A stretch of DNA of 64,000 nt from Cricetomys ansorgei (taxonomy: Eukaryota; Chordata; Mammalia; Rodentia; Nesomyidae). The notes under the pieces are model-generated. The model saw only the letters and a list, made by a program, of their open reading frames with translations. It was not told the DNA's origin and did no database searches. Positions 10,987 through 23,585 of the stretch are shown here, piece after piece; position 1 is the stretch's first letter, and every line of letters begins with the position of its first letter. The stretch spans positions 124,001 through 188,000 of the forward strand of contig JAMJFZ010000770.1 of assembly GCA_026225945.1 (NCBI GenBank), read 5' to 3'. Position numbers and translations under genes: made by a program.

Positions 10987-11200
10987 GGCACTGAGAGAGG
11001 ATGGAGACAACTCTGTGGTTAGGAGCCCTTGCTGGTCTTGCGGAGAACCCGAGTTCAGCTTCCGGTACTCATACAGAGCTGCCCACAGCTGCCTGTACCT
11101 CCAGCTCCCGGATCTCTGATGCCCTCTTCTGGCTCCACAGGTATCTGCATGCACATGCTAATACACACAGACACACGATCTTAAAAACAAGTAAAATCCT
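10987..11200 (+). mobile_element. B2-type SINE
   Basis: GGTTAGGAGCCCTTGCTGGT, CTGTACCTCCAGCTCCCGGA and TGATGCCCTCTTCTGGCTCC, with an A-rich tail. Confidence 0.75.
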
Positions 11201-12099
11201 AAAGCAAAAGATTTTATGCTTAAATTGATTAGTCTGAGATTCTATCACTTGCAACTGAGAATAACAGCAACAACACAGATAATCCCCTAGCGTACACATG
11301 AGGGAAAAATTAGATTCAAAATACCAGGAGGTAATGCACTGGGTCCAACCTAACAGCATAAAAAGGTAAGTACAAAATAAGAAAAAAATGATTCTAAATC
11401 TTAGTTCCCAAGCAATTATCTTACTGTTCAGGTACGAAAACCCTGGCTGTGCTGGCCAGTAGGATTTCATTCAACCCTGGCGTGTTGACTAAGCCACTGA
11501 GATGGGGGACTTTGTGTACGGGGAATTTCCACATCCTGCAGTTGCATAATATTCCCCAAAGAAAATATCTGTTAGCACTTAAAAGTTCCTCTAACACTAA
11601 CTTGACACTTTAAATAAAGAAAAAGGTAAGTGCAGCTTGTAAAGGTCGAAAGTAAACCCAACAGCTTCGAAGATCTTTGGAACAGTGACTTCCCTCTCCT
11701 AGAGAGGAGCAATTTCGAAATCTCAGAGTTCCAGACTGGCTTCCCACGTGCTCACCAATCAGCAGGCACTCGCTTAAGACAGTAAACTAATTGCCATGCT
11801 TTAACTACGCGTGAAGACACTGCCATTTGCGGTGACTTCTCTTACACTGACAGCAGGGTAATTCTGTTATACTGAGAGCTGACAAGGCCTGGACTCCTAA
11901 GAGAACCCTACGGCTTCCACCAGGCAGCATTTCAACAGGCAAAGGAAGGGAATGCAGGTTGCTTCCACGTATATGTATAATCTCCTTCTCAACACCTAAC
12001 GTGTGACCAACCACCAGGAAACGGAATTCCCGCCTTCAAAAGCCTGTGCCTAAGGGATTCAGACCCACACACAATGGAGACCTAGCACACAGCTGTGGG
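11201..12099. other. Intronic sequence without recognised element
   Basis: AT-rich sequence; nothing assignable by eye. Confidence 0.45.
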
Positions 12100-12270
12100 T
12101 GAGGTGCTGGAGAAACGGTTCCGTGGTGAAGAGCAAGTATTGCCCATGCTGAGGACCTGAGATCAAGACCCAGCACTCACACCAGACAGCTAGGAGGCCT
12201 AACCTCTAGCTTCAGGGGGATGTGCGGCTTCTTTAGCTGTTTACATTCCTGTGCCCCCTTCCCAACACGA
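12100..12270 (+). mobile_element. Diverged B2/B4-type SINE
   Basis: GAGGTGCTGGAGAAACGGTT followed by GAGGACCTGAGATCAAGACC and CAGCACTCACACCAG. Confidence 0.55.
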
Positions 12271-12387
12271 AGAATTTAATTGTTTTTCAAGAGTCAAAGG
12301 AGCCGTCTGCTTGTGCTTAGTTTAGCTCAGGACCTTGGTAGCCAGGCCAGACAGTTCTGTGTGCCCCGTAGGCTGGGCCTACTCATG

Positions 12388-12429
<42 letters not shown>
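12388..12429. repeat. (CA)n microsatellite
   Basis: About 20 uninterrupted CA dinucleotides. Confidence 0.95.
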
Positions 12430-12430
<1 letters not shown>

Positions 12431-12861
12431 GAAGCTCCCAGAAGCCCTACTGTATTCAAATGAAGCCACTGTGGAATGGGGTGGGGAGCCCAGGAACACT
12501 TGGCTATCTCTTGGAGGCCCTATGGGCCTTGTGGCCACATACTGGCTGCACTGAACCTCTGCACCACTACCTTTCCCTGACTTACCCTTTGTCCGATGCA
12601 TACTTTGCATCTCATACTCAATGACTCAGAAGCCAAGGCTACCCCAGGACTACACGTCTCTCCTGGAGGACACTCTTCCCTCTGATCTCGGCTCATAGTT
12701 CTTCCATTTCCTGTCACTCTCCATTGGGAATCTCGTGACCTCCTCTGGCTTCGTCCACCACAGGCCTCAGATTTTAGGTATATCAGCTTTAATCATAAAT
12801 TTGTAACTCAGTGATCTCTATGGAAGGACTCAAAAGTTTGCATTATTAAAAAGCCCCATGA

Positions 12862-13000
12862 AGCCGTTTGGTGGTGGCGCATGGCTTTAATCCCAGCACT
12901 CGGGAAGCAGAGGCAGGCAGATCTCTGTGAGTTCGAGGCCAGCCTGGTCTACAGAGTGAGTTCCAGAACAGTCAGAGCTACAACAGAGAAACCCTGTCCT
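12862..13000 (+). mobile_element. B1 SINE
   Basis: Near full length: GGTGGCGCATGGCTTTAATC through GAGTTCGAGGCCAGCCTGGT to GAAACCCTGTCC, followed by a G-rich run instead of a poly(A). Confidence 0.93.
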
Positions 13001-13039
13001 GGGGTGGGGGTGGGGGGGACGGGAGGGGGGGGACAACTT

Positions 13040-16000
13040 ACACTTCTTTTGTTAAATCCATTCCCAGGTATTTCACTCTTGGCCCATACTGTTGTAAAGG
13101 TCAGTTTTCTCAGTTTCACCTCCAGTGTGTGCTAGTTAGCTCACACACTTTCCAATGCCCTGCAGGGCCCTTTACGCTGGGCTCCCCTCCCCTGTCTGGA
13201 GCCCACCCCACCCCTTGCCCCTAAAGCACAGGCTTTATCTATGAATCTGCTTTCAGTTCCTCTCATCCTACACTTTCTCTCGCCTGAAGGACTTTGTGCA
13301 CGCTGTTCTCTGTGGCTGGAGTGTAATGGCACCTCAAGTCGCTCACTTCCTCATCTTTTAGGTCGTGGCCTGTCACTCCTGGTCTGGGGCCTTTCCCATA
13401 ACACCACGGAGAAGTTTGTATCCCTCTTTATAAGGATACTGATTACCTACTTATGCCCTAACCAAAGCTGTCGGTCTCTGAGGTCAGAGACTGTCTGTCC
13501 TAGATACAGATCTGTCCTTAGTAACAACATGCAATAAATACTTGTTAAATGGGTTACCTAAATCAAAAGATTATCCAGTCCAAACCCCCACAACCGTTAA
13601 AATAAAACAATTAGTCAACTTGTTGGCAAATGTATTTTCACAGACAAAAAATCCCAAGACTGCTTAGCGCCCTGCTGTATGAGGACCTGTCCTGTAAACT
13701 GAACTGGCTAGGTACTGTCTGCTGACAGCTGCTATATAAACATTTACTGAGATCAAACAGTGGGACCCACACTTCACTCCCTGTAACACCTAAGCATCTG
13801 TCAATACGGCGAGACACTGGGAGAACAGGAGAGAGAGGAAGAACATTTCCTCCTCCAAAGAACATCCGCCTCTATTGCTCTTCTCCTGCTCCCCATCCTC
13901 ACATGCACACCCCCACTCTGTGACATGGATCTCTCCATAACCCCATGCCTGAATCACCACCCCGCACACTAAAGCAGAGAGAACTTGCTAGCGGGTTTCT
14001 CATCTTGTCCCTACCCGGCTTGCTTGCACTAACTCTGGAATGATGACACGGAGTCAGTCAAGTTCTGAGTGGGTATCTGCTGACATGGGGCAGCTGCTGT
14101 CAGGAACCCCAGTGCCTCAGACCCCAGGTCAGGCTTAGAGAGATAGCAAACCACTGTCAGGAACCCAGTGCCTCAGACCCCAGGTCAGGCTTACAGGGTT
14201 AGCAAAGCAAATACTGACAGTCCGTGCAGAAAATGTCCCCATAGCTTCCTCCCCATCGCCCACCCCGACTATGGCCTGAATACTGCCCCCTACCACCAAA
14301 GTTAGCTAGCCCACCTCCTTGTGGAGCTGCTCGTAATAACCCGGCCTCCCTGTCAGTCCTGTGAAAAGCCTGGCCTCCTTCATCAGCCATCTATAGCTCC
14401 CCACCTCCCTGTTAACTCAATGTAGTAAGCACACTGAGCTTCTGGGGTGCTTTGGCTTCTCCCCCGGACCCCAGCTTTTCTGTGTCCGTGTGTCTGTCCT
14501 TTTTTCATCCCCTCTGCCCCAGTTAGTTCGATCCCTGGAGCTGCATAAGGACTGGGCGATCCTGTGGCTGACCAGGAGGGACGCAGGCCAGCTTCAAAGG
14601 GTCATTAAGTCACAGCAGAGAGTATGTCAGGACAGGGCAGCTTCCCGGGGCCCAGGGAGGCCTGCCCGTCACCATTGCCCCCAGAGAGCTTTTAATTTCT
14701 CACTTCTGTATTTCTCACTGGATGCCAGTTCATGCCTCCTGGTTTTCCTTCAGCGTGTGTGCCTCTTGTGGTGAGGGAAAACTCCGTGAGTACCAAAGAA
14801 CAGCTCTAGCAGCATGTGGCAGCCTAATGCACAAGAATTTTGGCATCTTTAAGAGATTCTTCAAGTTACAGTGGGACTTTAATATAAAGTTTACATTTGT
14901 TTTACAGTCCACTGCCCCTCCCAGGCAAACTTAAAATGACCTCATGAGAAACAACTGGGGCGGAGGGGGGGATCTGTCTCACTTTGCTAATTTGTCATGT
15001 TTATAGCTCTCTGCTGTGACTGGTTTTTAAAATCACAAAGCATACATTTATAACATCTTCGTCAAACACCATAACTAAAGGGGAAACCACGTGGAGTTGG
15101 CCTGCCAAGCTGGTTCCCTCCCACCCCTCAGTTTCCTGAAGACAGGGAAAGAATGAGACCCATTCCTCTGTGTCTGCAGGGCCAGCCTCTGGAACAGGAT
15201 ATCTCCATCCCCCTGCCTGCGGAACAGGAAAACCTGCCTTCCTGCTTTCTCAATACTAAATGGGTTGGTCCTGCAAGGGAAAAACATCCCCTCGGAACAC
15301 ACCCCAAGGCTGCGCAGTCGGCAAGAGAAACAAAGGCTGGTCCCCAACATTCCCTTGGCAGCCAGTCGAAGACTGCCCCCGGCCCATGGCTCATTTTCCT
15401 GTCACCTGACAGAGGATAAGGGAGAACTAGAAAGTCCCAGTCTAGGGGCCCTAGGAGCTGCCCTGCTGGTGTAAAGGTCTGTTGAGCATCCCTCAAGACA
15501 CAGCTCTCTCGGAAAGACACTGCAGGATAAAGGATGGGATCTGGAAAAGGCAGAGGCCTGGTGAAACACTGCCCAGAAAACAAGAGGTGCACTCACACAC
15601 TCTCCACGCCAGGGCTGCGAGGGTCTGGGGACCAGAGGGAGAGCGAGCTCAAGTCTCCCCACTACATCTACAGAGTCAAGGTAGAGAGGATCACAGACAG
15701 ATAAAAGGCCGCATAGATAAAAAGCTAGTAAGCCTAACAACACGGCCGTGACGGACCAACGGGCCCCACTCTGACTGTGGGAAACCTTCCCAGCCTGGAA
15801 AGGCCCCGCCCGGCAGGGCTGGGTACCCACCGGTGCCCACGTGTCACACCTCTGCCACTCTGCAATTCCCTTCAGTCACCAGACTCCATGTCATCAGGGC
15901 TCTCCACTGCAGAGAGTAAACAAGTTACTGGAAAGGAAGGAGCTGGCCAAGCTCTAAAGGAGACAGGACAGTCAGCACCCGTTCTTCTAGGGAGAGGCAG

Positions 16001-16380
16001 CAAGAAGCTGAAAGGAGGATATGAAAGACAGCTGTCACTTCAACCATGTTAACCAGGAGGCAGGCAGCACTAACACGCTGGGGCACCAAAGGAAGCCAGT
16101 GTTCCAGAGAGGAGAGATCTACATCGAATGAAGCAAAGGAATTCCAGAGTAAGCCGAGAACATCTGTCTGCACGGTGACTTTGCTTGTATTTGGAAACAC
16201 TAAGAACTTCACAGCCAAAGCAGCACCAGGCCCTATGCACAAGACAGACCCCCCCCACCGCCCCCACCTAGAACAAGTCAACAACAGGACCGTGCATGAG
16301 ACATGAGACGGGAAGCAGATCACCAGACAATGCATCCTTCCTCTAAACGAGTGTTTCTGCGTCCACAGCTTTAGGTATCC
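13040..16380. other. Largely unique intronic stretch
   Basis: About 3.3 kb with little identifiable repeat and no recognised exon. It includes a two-copy 58-bp duplication (see 14097-14210). Confidence 0.45.
14097..14210. repeat. Two-copy tandem duplication, about 58 bp
   Basis: CTGTCAGGAACC(C)CAGTGCC and CAGACCCCAGGTCAGGCTTA occur twice in direct order with few differences. Confidence 0.9.
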
Positions 16381-16385
16381 TCTCA

Positions 16386-16500
16386 TTTCTCCCTTAAGGA
16401 AACTAGGCACGGGGGCCTGTGGTTCTAATACCAGGACCTGCGAGGCTAAGGAGTTCCAGGCCAGCCTGGGCCAGATAGTGAATTCCAGGCTAACCTGGGG
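16386..16500 (+). mobile_element. Diverged B1-type SINE
   Basis: AAACTAGGCACGGGGGCCTG, AGGAGTTCCAGGCCAGCCTG and a duplicated GTGAATTCCAGGCTAACCTG. Confidence 0.6.
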
Positions 16501-16984
16501 AATGGGCGTGCATGGGGGGAGGGGGAGGAATATATATTAAGATTCAAGACTGATAAGTTTCAGAACACTGATATGAATTCAGAATGTAGGCCTGGGTGGG
16601 GGAGGTGTGCCCATGGCTAGACTCGCAGTGACCATGGCTGGATATTCTAAACTGCACTAGCTAGATGGCTTCTAAAACACTAAGAAATGAAGGCCCGACG
16701 GCTCATGCCAACCCTTGTGGGGATGGTTTATAATGGGAGATTAGGGTCTCATCTGTCTGCGACAGTTTATCTGGAAGCATCTGGAAGCAGATAACTCTAC
16801 ACTCTCCTCAGGCCTATGCAGCGGGGGTGGGTGTTCTCAGATTTCTGCCTCACGGCCCTCCTGGCTCTGGTCATGCATGGCTGAGATCTAGGGCTGCACT
16901 TAATACCTCCTGCTTAATACCCTTCTCACCTAGCCAGGGAGCAGACTTAGCACTGTCTGGTGGTACAGAAGATTTATAAGTAGT

Positions 16985-17002
16985 TATCTCTCTCTGTCTC
17001 TG

Positions 17003-17062
<60 letters not shown>
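16985..17062. repeat. (TCTG/TC)n followed by (CA)n
   Basis: TCTCTGTCTCTG repeats pass directly into (CA)14. Confidence 0.93.
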
Positions 17063-17068
<6 letters not shown>

Positions 17069-17081
17069 ATTAAGCACTTGG

Positions 17082-17290
17082 GGACTGGAGAAATGAGTTA
17101 GCAGTTAGGAGCACAAGTTCTTCCCGAGGGCTAAGGTGCGATTCCTAACTCCCACACAGCAGTTCGCAGCAGTCTGTGATCCCGGTTCCAGGGTGTCTGC
17201 ACCCTCTCTCCTGGTCTCTGTTGGTACCATACACACAGGGTACACAGACATGCATGCAAGCAAAATAACCAAAACACAGAAAAAAACTAA
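17082..17290 (+). mobile_element. B2-type SINE
   Basis: GGGGACTGGAGAAATGAGTTAGCAG-type head, GTTCCAGGGTGTCTGCACC body and an A-rich tail. Confidence 0.7.
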
Positions 17291-17324
17291 AGAAAGAGTC
17301 ACTGACTTCAACCCCAAAATCTCT

Positions 17325-17385
17325 TTGTGTGTGTGTAACTGCTGCACTACCTCGTGTGTACAGGTGAGGATGTGTGCACGTGTGT

Positions 17386-17425
<40 letters not shown>

Positions 17426-17530
17426 CTGCAGCATGAGCACTACCTCGTATGTACAGGTGAGGATGTGTGTGCCTGTGCGTGTGTGTGTGCGTGACTGCGG
17501 CATGAGCACGACCTCGTGTGCACACGTCAG
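17325..17530. repeat. Composite TG tandem repeat, three units
   Basis: GTAACTGC.GCA...CTACCTCGT and TACAGGTGAGGATGTGTG recur at about 17335, 17420 and 17490, separated by variable TG runs. Confidence 0.85.
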
Positions 17531-17539
17531 TGAGGAATC

Positions 17540-17795
17540 GTGTGGCAGCCAGAAGCTGGTGTCAGGGGTCTCCCTCCATCACTTTGGTGTGTTACTTTGG
17601 GTTTTGAGGCAGGCTCTCTCACTGAACTTGGAACTTGCTGACACAGCAAATGCCAGGGACCTGCCGGCGGCTCTTCACCGTGATGGCAGGCACACGCCAC
17701 CATGCCTGGCTCCTTATGTGGATGTTGGGGATCCACACAGACCATATCTGCAAGGCAGTCACTTTACCAACTGAGCCACCTCCCGAGCTCCCCAA
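17540..17795 (-). mobile_element. B4/RSINE-type composite SINE, reverse
   Basis: TGAGGCAGGCTCTCTCACTG, GGCACACGCCACCATGCCTG and CTTTACCAACTGAGCCACCT, the reverse of a B1-B2 type composite. Confidence 0.75.
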
Positions 17796-17799
17796 AGCT

Positions 17800-18400
17800 G
17801 TTTACGATTAATGTACACATTACGCCTCACTTTCTCCTAAACTAAGAAAAGCTTAAGTAACACCTACATCTAGCTGGGTACCCATCCATGTCCCAGTCAC
17901 GAAACCCCGTGACACAGTCACAGTACCCACAACAAAGCTCCAACCCGGGGTCTCCCAACTCAGAGACCCACAAGGAACAAAGTCAACCCTACCAAGCCCG
18001 GTAGCTGATCTGTGCATCTCCGGTTCTCCCCACAGCTCAGCACACCCACCTACCCGACTCCCCAGATACAACCTATGAGCCCTTCCCTCTAAGCGTCCAT
18101 AACCACAAGTCCCTCAGGACAGTTTTCCTCCCCCAGATCTGCTTTGGATTCCCTCACCTGAGGCTGCCTCTCTTCTGAGTCCTTCCACATTTCCTTATGC
18201 CTCTCCAACATTACAGCCTCCTAGCCTGACACATGGACAGTTCATGCTACGATTCGCCCCCCATCTTAGTCCATCAGCAGCCGGAACAGGCCTGTCTCGC
18301 CTGCCCGGGTTCACCAAAGCACCTCGCCATGCTGGGCCACAGAAGGATTCTACTTGGCACAGACAATCAACAAATGTGTTCATAGTACGGACACACAGGT
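17800..18400. other. Intronic sequence without recognised element
   Basis: No repeat or exon recognised. Confidence 0.4.
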
Positions 18401-18407
18401 GAAATTA

Positions 18408-18650
18408 GAGATCTAGGAAGATGGGTCAGTGGGTAAGAGCATTGCTGTGCACCCATGAAGACCTGAGTTCAAATCCTTAGGACCCATGTGAAAGAGCCAA
18501 GAACGGTGTATGAGCCTGTAGCCTCAGGACGGGAGCAAAATCAGTGGGACCTGGGCCAAAGAGCAAAACTTCCAGTTCAGTGAGGCCCTGGCTAGATGGG
18601 AAGGGACAGTTGCAGAGCACACTATGCTCTCTCTGTGCACACCAGGCATG
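18408..18650 (+). mobile_element. B4/RSINE-type composite SINE
   Basis: GGAAGATGGGTCAGTGGGTA, GAAGACCTGAGTTCAAATCC and CAGTTCAGTGAGGCCCTGGC, ending in the CA array. Confidence 0.72.
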
Positions 18651-18858
18651 CACACACACATATACACACACACATAAACACATGCACACACATGCACACA
18701 TACACATCATGCATGTACATGCACACATAAACACATGCACACACACGCACACATACACATTATGCATGTACACACACACATAAACATATGCACACACACA
18801 CGCACACATACACACCATGCATGTACACACACATGCACAAACACACACACATGCACAC
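18646..18858. repeat. CA/TGCA array
   Basis: Repeated ACACATAAACACATGCACAC units with ATACACATCATGCATGTACA blocks, about 66 bp apart. Confidence 0.93.
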
Positions 18859-19294
18859 AGGGTGGGGGGGTGGACAACAGACAGACAGATAGACATGGCA
18901 TGTTACCCAAAATTCTAATTACTATCTTCATTGATTTTTCATAAAATAAACTCCAGGGAATTCTGGCATGTACATACAATCTTCAGATTCACCAGAAAAA
19001 AATCATATAGGAGAAATTTTCTAGGGAAAAAAAATCAACATTCTCTCACCCCATTAACAATAAAGAAAACTAAAATGCAGCATGAACATAGTAAAAGCCT
19101 ACGTAAAGGGTTAATCTAAGAGATCATATACTCTATAAATGTTAGCTAAAACAATGGTTTATAAACGGATCTGATATTCCGCAAATATTACAGTACCTCC
19201 TCTGTCACCATAGGAACTAAGAAAACAGCAATATGTTAGAACGACAGGTTAAGCAAATACGTCCTGTGGACGCTCAGGGGCACAACCTCGGAGC

Positions 19295-19435
19295 CGGCTG
19301 CTCAGCAGTGAGGAGAGCGCACTGATCTCAGGGGACCCGCTCGCTTCCAGGCCCACGCTGGGCTGCTTACAACTGCCTGTGACTCCAGCTCCAGGGCTAC
19401 ACCACCTCTGTCTCTGCAAGCACCTGCTCTCTCTC
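19295..19435 (+). mobile_element. B2-type SINE fragment seeding the CA array
   Basis: CTGCTTACAACTGCCTGTGA and CTCCAGCTCCAGGGCTACAC resemble a B2 body running into CTCTCTCTCACACACACAC. Confidence 0.5.
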
Positions 19436-20126
19436 TCACACACACACACCAAACACACACACACCAAACACACACACACCAAACACACACACACCAAACA
19501 CACACACACACACCAAACACACATACACAAGCACACACACACCAAACACACACACCAAACACACACACACACAAACACACACACATACACACACCACACA
19601 CACACCAAACACACACACACACACCAAACACACACACAAGCACACACACACCAAACACACACACACCAAACACACACACACCAAACACACACACACACCA
19701 AACACACATACATACACACACCAAACACACACACACCAAACACACACACACCAAACACACACACACACACCAAACACACACACACACACACCAAACATAC
19801 ACACATACACACACCAAACACACACACACACACCAAACACACACACACAAGCACACACACACCAAACATACACACAAACACACACAAACCAAACATACAC
19901 ACACACAAACACACACACACACCAAACATACACACACACAAACACACACACACACCAAACACACAGACACACACCCACACCAAACATACACACACACCCA
20001 CACCAAACATACACACACACATACAGGCACACCAAACATACAGACACACACACTCCAATCGCGCACACACACACGCACACCAAACTTACAGACACATACA
20101 TACACACACACACACACCAAACATAC
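19436..20126. repeat. CACACACACCAAA array, about 690 bp
   Basis: A CA array punctuated at short variable spacing by CACCAAACA (also CACCAAACATAC). Translations of this array are artefacts. Confidence 0.95.
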
Positions 20127-20159
20127 ACACACGATTAACACTAATGTTTTAAAGACAGA

Positions 20160-20305
20160 CAACAGGCTTGGGGCATATACCTTTGACTCTAGCACTCAGG
20201 ACGCAAACGCAAATGGAAGTCTGTGAGTTCAAGATCAGCCCCGTCTACAGAGGGTGCCGGGCCAGCCAGGCTATACAGTGAGACCCTGTCTCAAAAGAAA
20301 GGGGG
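20160..20305 (+). mobile_element. Diverged B1 SINE
   Basis: CTTTGACTCTAGCACTCAGG, GTGAGTTCAAGATCAGCCCC and GAGACCCTGTCTCAAAAG. Confidence 0.75.
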
Positions 20306-20461
20306 TGGGGCATAATTTTTTTCTATAATACAGCAATTTAAACCTAAATTGCCATGTATAGCTAGCGGGGTTACTTCAGCCAAGGCAAAGCAGTCAGAAA
20401 GGTAAAATGCCCTACATTACCTCCAGTTACGCCACATTAACACACTTTAGGTAAAGGACCA

Positions 20462-20635
20462 GGAGGGGAGGGCTAGAGAGGCGCGGCAGTTAAGAACACT
20501 TGCTGCTTCTGCAGAGGCCCCGGGGCTCTGACAGCCCTTTCTGGCCTCCAAAGGCACCAGACATGCATGCAGTGCACATACATGTATATATAAGCAAAAC
20601 ACTCATACACATAAAATAAATCTTCAAAAAAAGAC
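20462..20635 (+). mobile_element. B2-type SINE
   Basis: GCTAGAGAGGCGCGGCAGTT, CCCTTTCTGGCCTCCAAAGG and ACACATAAAATAAATCTTC with an A-rich tail. Confidence 0.8.
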
Positions 20636-20894
20636 CCAAGAAGGCAGTGGTACCAGACACAAAAATATTAATGCATTTTTAACTTTAAAGAATGACCCAT
20701 TAACTATTTCAACCGAAGTATATATAAATCCGTGTGACATCTTCTGCCCCAAATAATGCTACTAAATTTATTCCTCCTTCACCGGTTACTGATATGATTT
20801 TCATCACAAAAATTTTGTGATGGTTCATTCTGTTTATCTCTCTTTCATCCTAACAAACCTTACACAGAAACGTAAAACCCCTTTCTGGAGTAAA

Positions 20895-21040
20895 AGTTAA
20901 TTTCACCTTCACCCTGGCCTGGGACTAAACAACACCCCCCCCAACACACACACACACTAAACACACACATGAGGAGATTCATTTCACCTTCACACTGGCC
21001 TGGGACCAAAAAAACACACGCGGAGAGAAGGAGATTCAGG
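20895..21040. repeat. Two-copy tandem duplication, about 78-81 bp
   Basis: TTTCACCTTCAC(C/A)CTGGCCT and GGGAC(T/C)AAA recur, separated by an ACACAC run and GAGGAGATTCA. Confidence 0.75.
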
Positions 21041-21427
21041 GTGTAAATAGGCGCTTCGCATTCTGCTGTGATCTGATTAGCATGCTCTGTAAAGTTACAT
21101 GAGATGAAGACAAACAATGTCAATGTGATTATTTCCTGTCGTCAGGGGGGAATCTGTTGGACCAGGAGTCAATAAAGCTGATTTTGTTCTTGCCTCTAAC
21201 ACTAACTACCTATGACCACAGACCACAGACCATCTCTTACCCATGCTGGACTCCATCTGCCTCTAAAATTAGGAAGCTAGACCAGATAACCTCTAAGTGA
21301 CCTTCCATCTCCAAAAAGCACATCCTCTCTCCATGCCACGTTTCTATCGGCCCAGAGGATTCATGGTACTTTCCAGAAGATTCGAGTCCAGCACTGAAGA
21401 GCTCTCACGAAGTTCTGGTCTAAAAAT

Positions 21428-21572
21428 GGTATCTCTGCCAGGTACAGTGGCTCCTGTCTGTAGCCCCAGCACCCAAGAGCCTGAGGCAGGGGGACTGCCT
21501 CCAGGTTGAGATCCACCTGAACTATACAGTGAGCTCAAGGCCAGCCTGAGCTACTGTGTAAAAAGGTAAATT
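21428..21572 (+). mobile_element. B1-type SINE
   Basis: GCCAGGTACAGTGGCTCCTG, TGTAGCCCCAGCACCCAAGA and AGGCCAGCCTGAGCTACTGT. Confidence 0.8.
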
Positions 21573-21831
21573 TTAACTGTATAACCATAAATAAATCACT
21601 TTGGTCCCCTGGTCTTCAGTTCCCCACAAAAAAAACAAAAAAAAAAAAACAACAACAAAAAAAAAACCAGAAAAATAAATTATCCAGACATTCCAGAGGC
21701 TCAGAGAAGTTTTTTGTTTGTTTGTTTGTTTTTTGCTTTGTAGATATTATAAAACTACCAAACACAAAGTTTCATGGTTTCACAGGAGCCTCCTTTATGG
21801 GCAGTGAATGCAAGGTTTTTAGCTGGTTAAC

Positions 21832-22044
21832 AGATGTGTGTGTGTGTGTGTTTTCAAGTGTGTGCACATGCATGTGGATACGGATGTCATTCCTCAGGAT
21901 CCATCCACCTTCTACTCTGAGACAGGGTCTATGTAGAATATATATATACACACACATACACATTCATACGTATAAATGTGTGTGTGTGTGTGTGTGTGTG
22001 TACATATACACACACAACACACACATATATATATATACACATAC

Positions 22045-22075
<31 letters not shown>

Positions 22076-22080
22076 TATAT
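21832..22080. repeat. TG and TATACACA microsatellites
   Basis: (TG)n at about 21835 and 21978-22000, then TATACACACA and ATATAT runs to 22080. Confidence 0.88.
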
Positions 22081-22081
22081 G

Positions 22082-22225
22082 GAGTAAGCTGGGGTCAGCG
22101 AGCCAGAGATCCCCCTGCCTCCACCTCCCCAGCGAAGAGATGGCAAGCAGACACCACGCTAGACCCCTCAGGGCTTCAGGCTTGCAGGACAAGTTCCTTA
22201 CCAACCGAGCAACCCCCCCACTCCA
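22082..22225 (-). mobile_element. B4/B2-type SINE fragment, reverse
   Basis: CAGAGATCCCCCTGCCTCCA, CAAGCAGACACCACGCTAGA and TTCCTTACCAACCGAGCAAC. Confidence 0.6.
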
Positions 22226-22239
22226 GCTGTAAAACACAC

Positions 22240-22985
22240 GTGTGGCCTCACCTCAGGAACACAGTGTCAAGCACACCTTTCCTGATAGATTACTAACTCA
22301 CAAAAGTAAAACACCAGAGAATCCTCAAACATGCAAGCAACACATTGCAGGCCTGCCTATTTGTGATTTCCTGCAGGTGACAGTTCACCAGGCATGGCTC
22401 CGTGCACTCCTATAGCCTGCTCCCTCCTGTCTCAGTGTTACAATTGTGCACCGGGAATTACTCTCCCCACGCAGTATCATAAGGGGTGTCATACGGCTTT
22501 CCTTTACCTTGTCCTCAGGACGATAGCAGAGCACCCAGTGGGCACTCACTGTGTGCCAAGCCCTACTCTGATGCTTATCCTCTAAGTGCTTAGAGTACGC
22601 AGCTGTTCAGGTCTTCACAAGATCTCCTGGGTAAGTGCTATTAGGGCATCCATTCTCTGGATGAAGAAACAGAAATAGGAAATGGGAGAGCTGACGGGCG
22701 CCCCCTGAGCCCGAGTTTTACCCACTTCAGCCTCTGCCATGCAGAGTGAGAACACTGCCCTGGGAACAGGAAACTGCCACACAACCAACACAGTCTGCTG
22801 CGTGCAGACAAGCACCTGACATCTGATCTGGTCCTGCAGCAGGACACCTGCCGTTGCATCTGTGAGCTCGCCAGGTAAGTCATTCTGTTCACAGACTCCC
22901 ATGGCCCGTTTTTAACACGGTCAACATCCCTTGTTAGAACATTTTCTATATCCGCCAAGACTGAACACACATTTTGGGCAAGGCA
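22240..22985. other. Intronic sequence without recognised element
   Basis: No clear repeat or exon. Confidence 0.4.
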
Positions 22986-22994
22986 AAATTTCTA

Positions 22995-23168
22995 GGGGCT
23001 AGAAAGATGGCTCGGTGTTTAAGAGCACTTGCGGCCCTCCCAGAGGCTCCAGGTTCAGATGCCAGCACACTCCAGTTCCAGCAGACCTGACACGTTCTTC
23101 TGACCTCTGTGGGTGCGGGGCACTTACATACATGCAGACAAACACTCATACACATAAAGTAAAAATAG
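22995..23168 (+). mobile_element. B2-type SINE
   Basis: GGGCTAGAAAGATGGCTCGG, GTTCTTCTGACCTCTGTGGG and ACACATAAAGTAAAAATAG. Confidence 0.82.
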
Positions 23169-23489
23169 ACCTTTTTTAAAATTTCTGAAAATACAGCGCG
23201 TGAATGTCAAACTAAGAGCAGTGTTTTAGAGTAAACTGCGAGGGAGCTCACGCCTTTACCCTGACCTTCACTTTCAGATAACAGTAAAAGGGGGAGCAGT
23301 CCCTGGCGTGCACTGTCAACAAGGAAGGGAGTCTGAGTCTGCATGATCAGATCAGACACGTCCCGAGTGTGTGGGTCCACTGAGGAGCCAAGCTACACAG
23401 GGAAAAAGTAGAAAAAGTGGAAATTCGTAGCAAATCAATGTGTAAAAGAGAAAACTGCTACGCTAGTGCGTCCCGGAGCTGCCGATGGT

Positions 23490-23585
23490 TAAGTGAGGCC
23501 TCAACTTGCAGCTATCCTCCTGTCGCAGCTTCCTCACAGCCTGGGTACGGGTATGCGCCACCATACCTGGCTGGGGATTTTAACT
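23490..23585 (-). mobile_element. B1-type fragment, reverse
   Basis: AGCTATCCTCCTGTCGCAGC and GGTATGCGCCACCATACCTG, the reverse of the B1 left half. Confidence 0.6.

Noticed and set aside
19249..20195. Cys-Val and His-Thr frames over 250 codons
   Set aside because: CA-array artefact; no start context or conserved protein.
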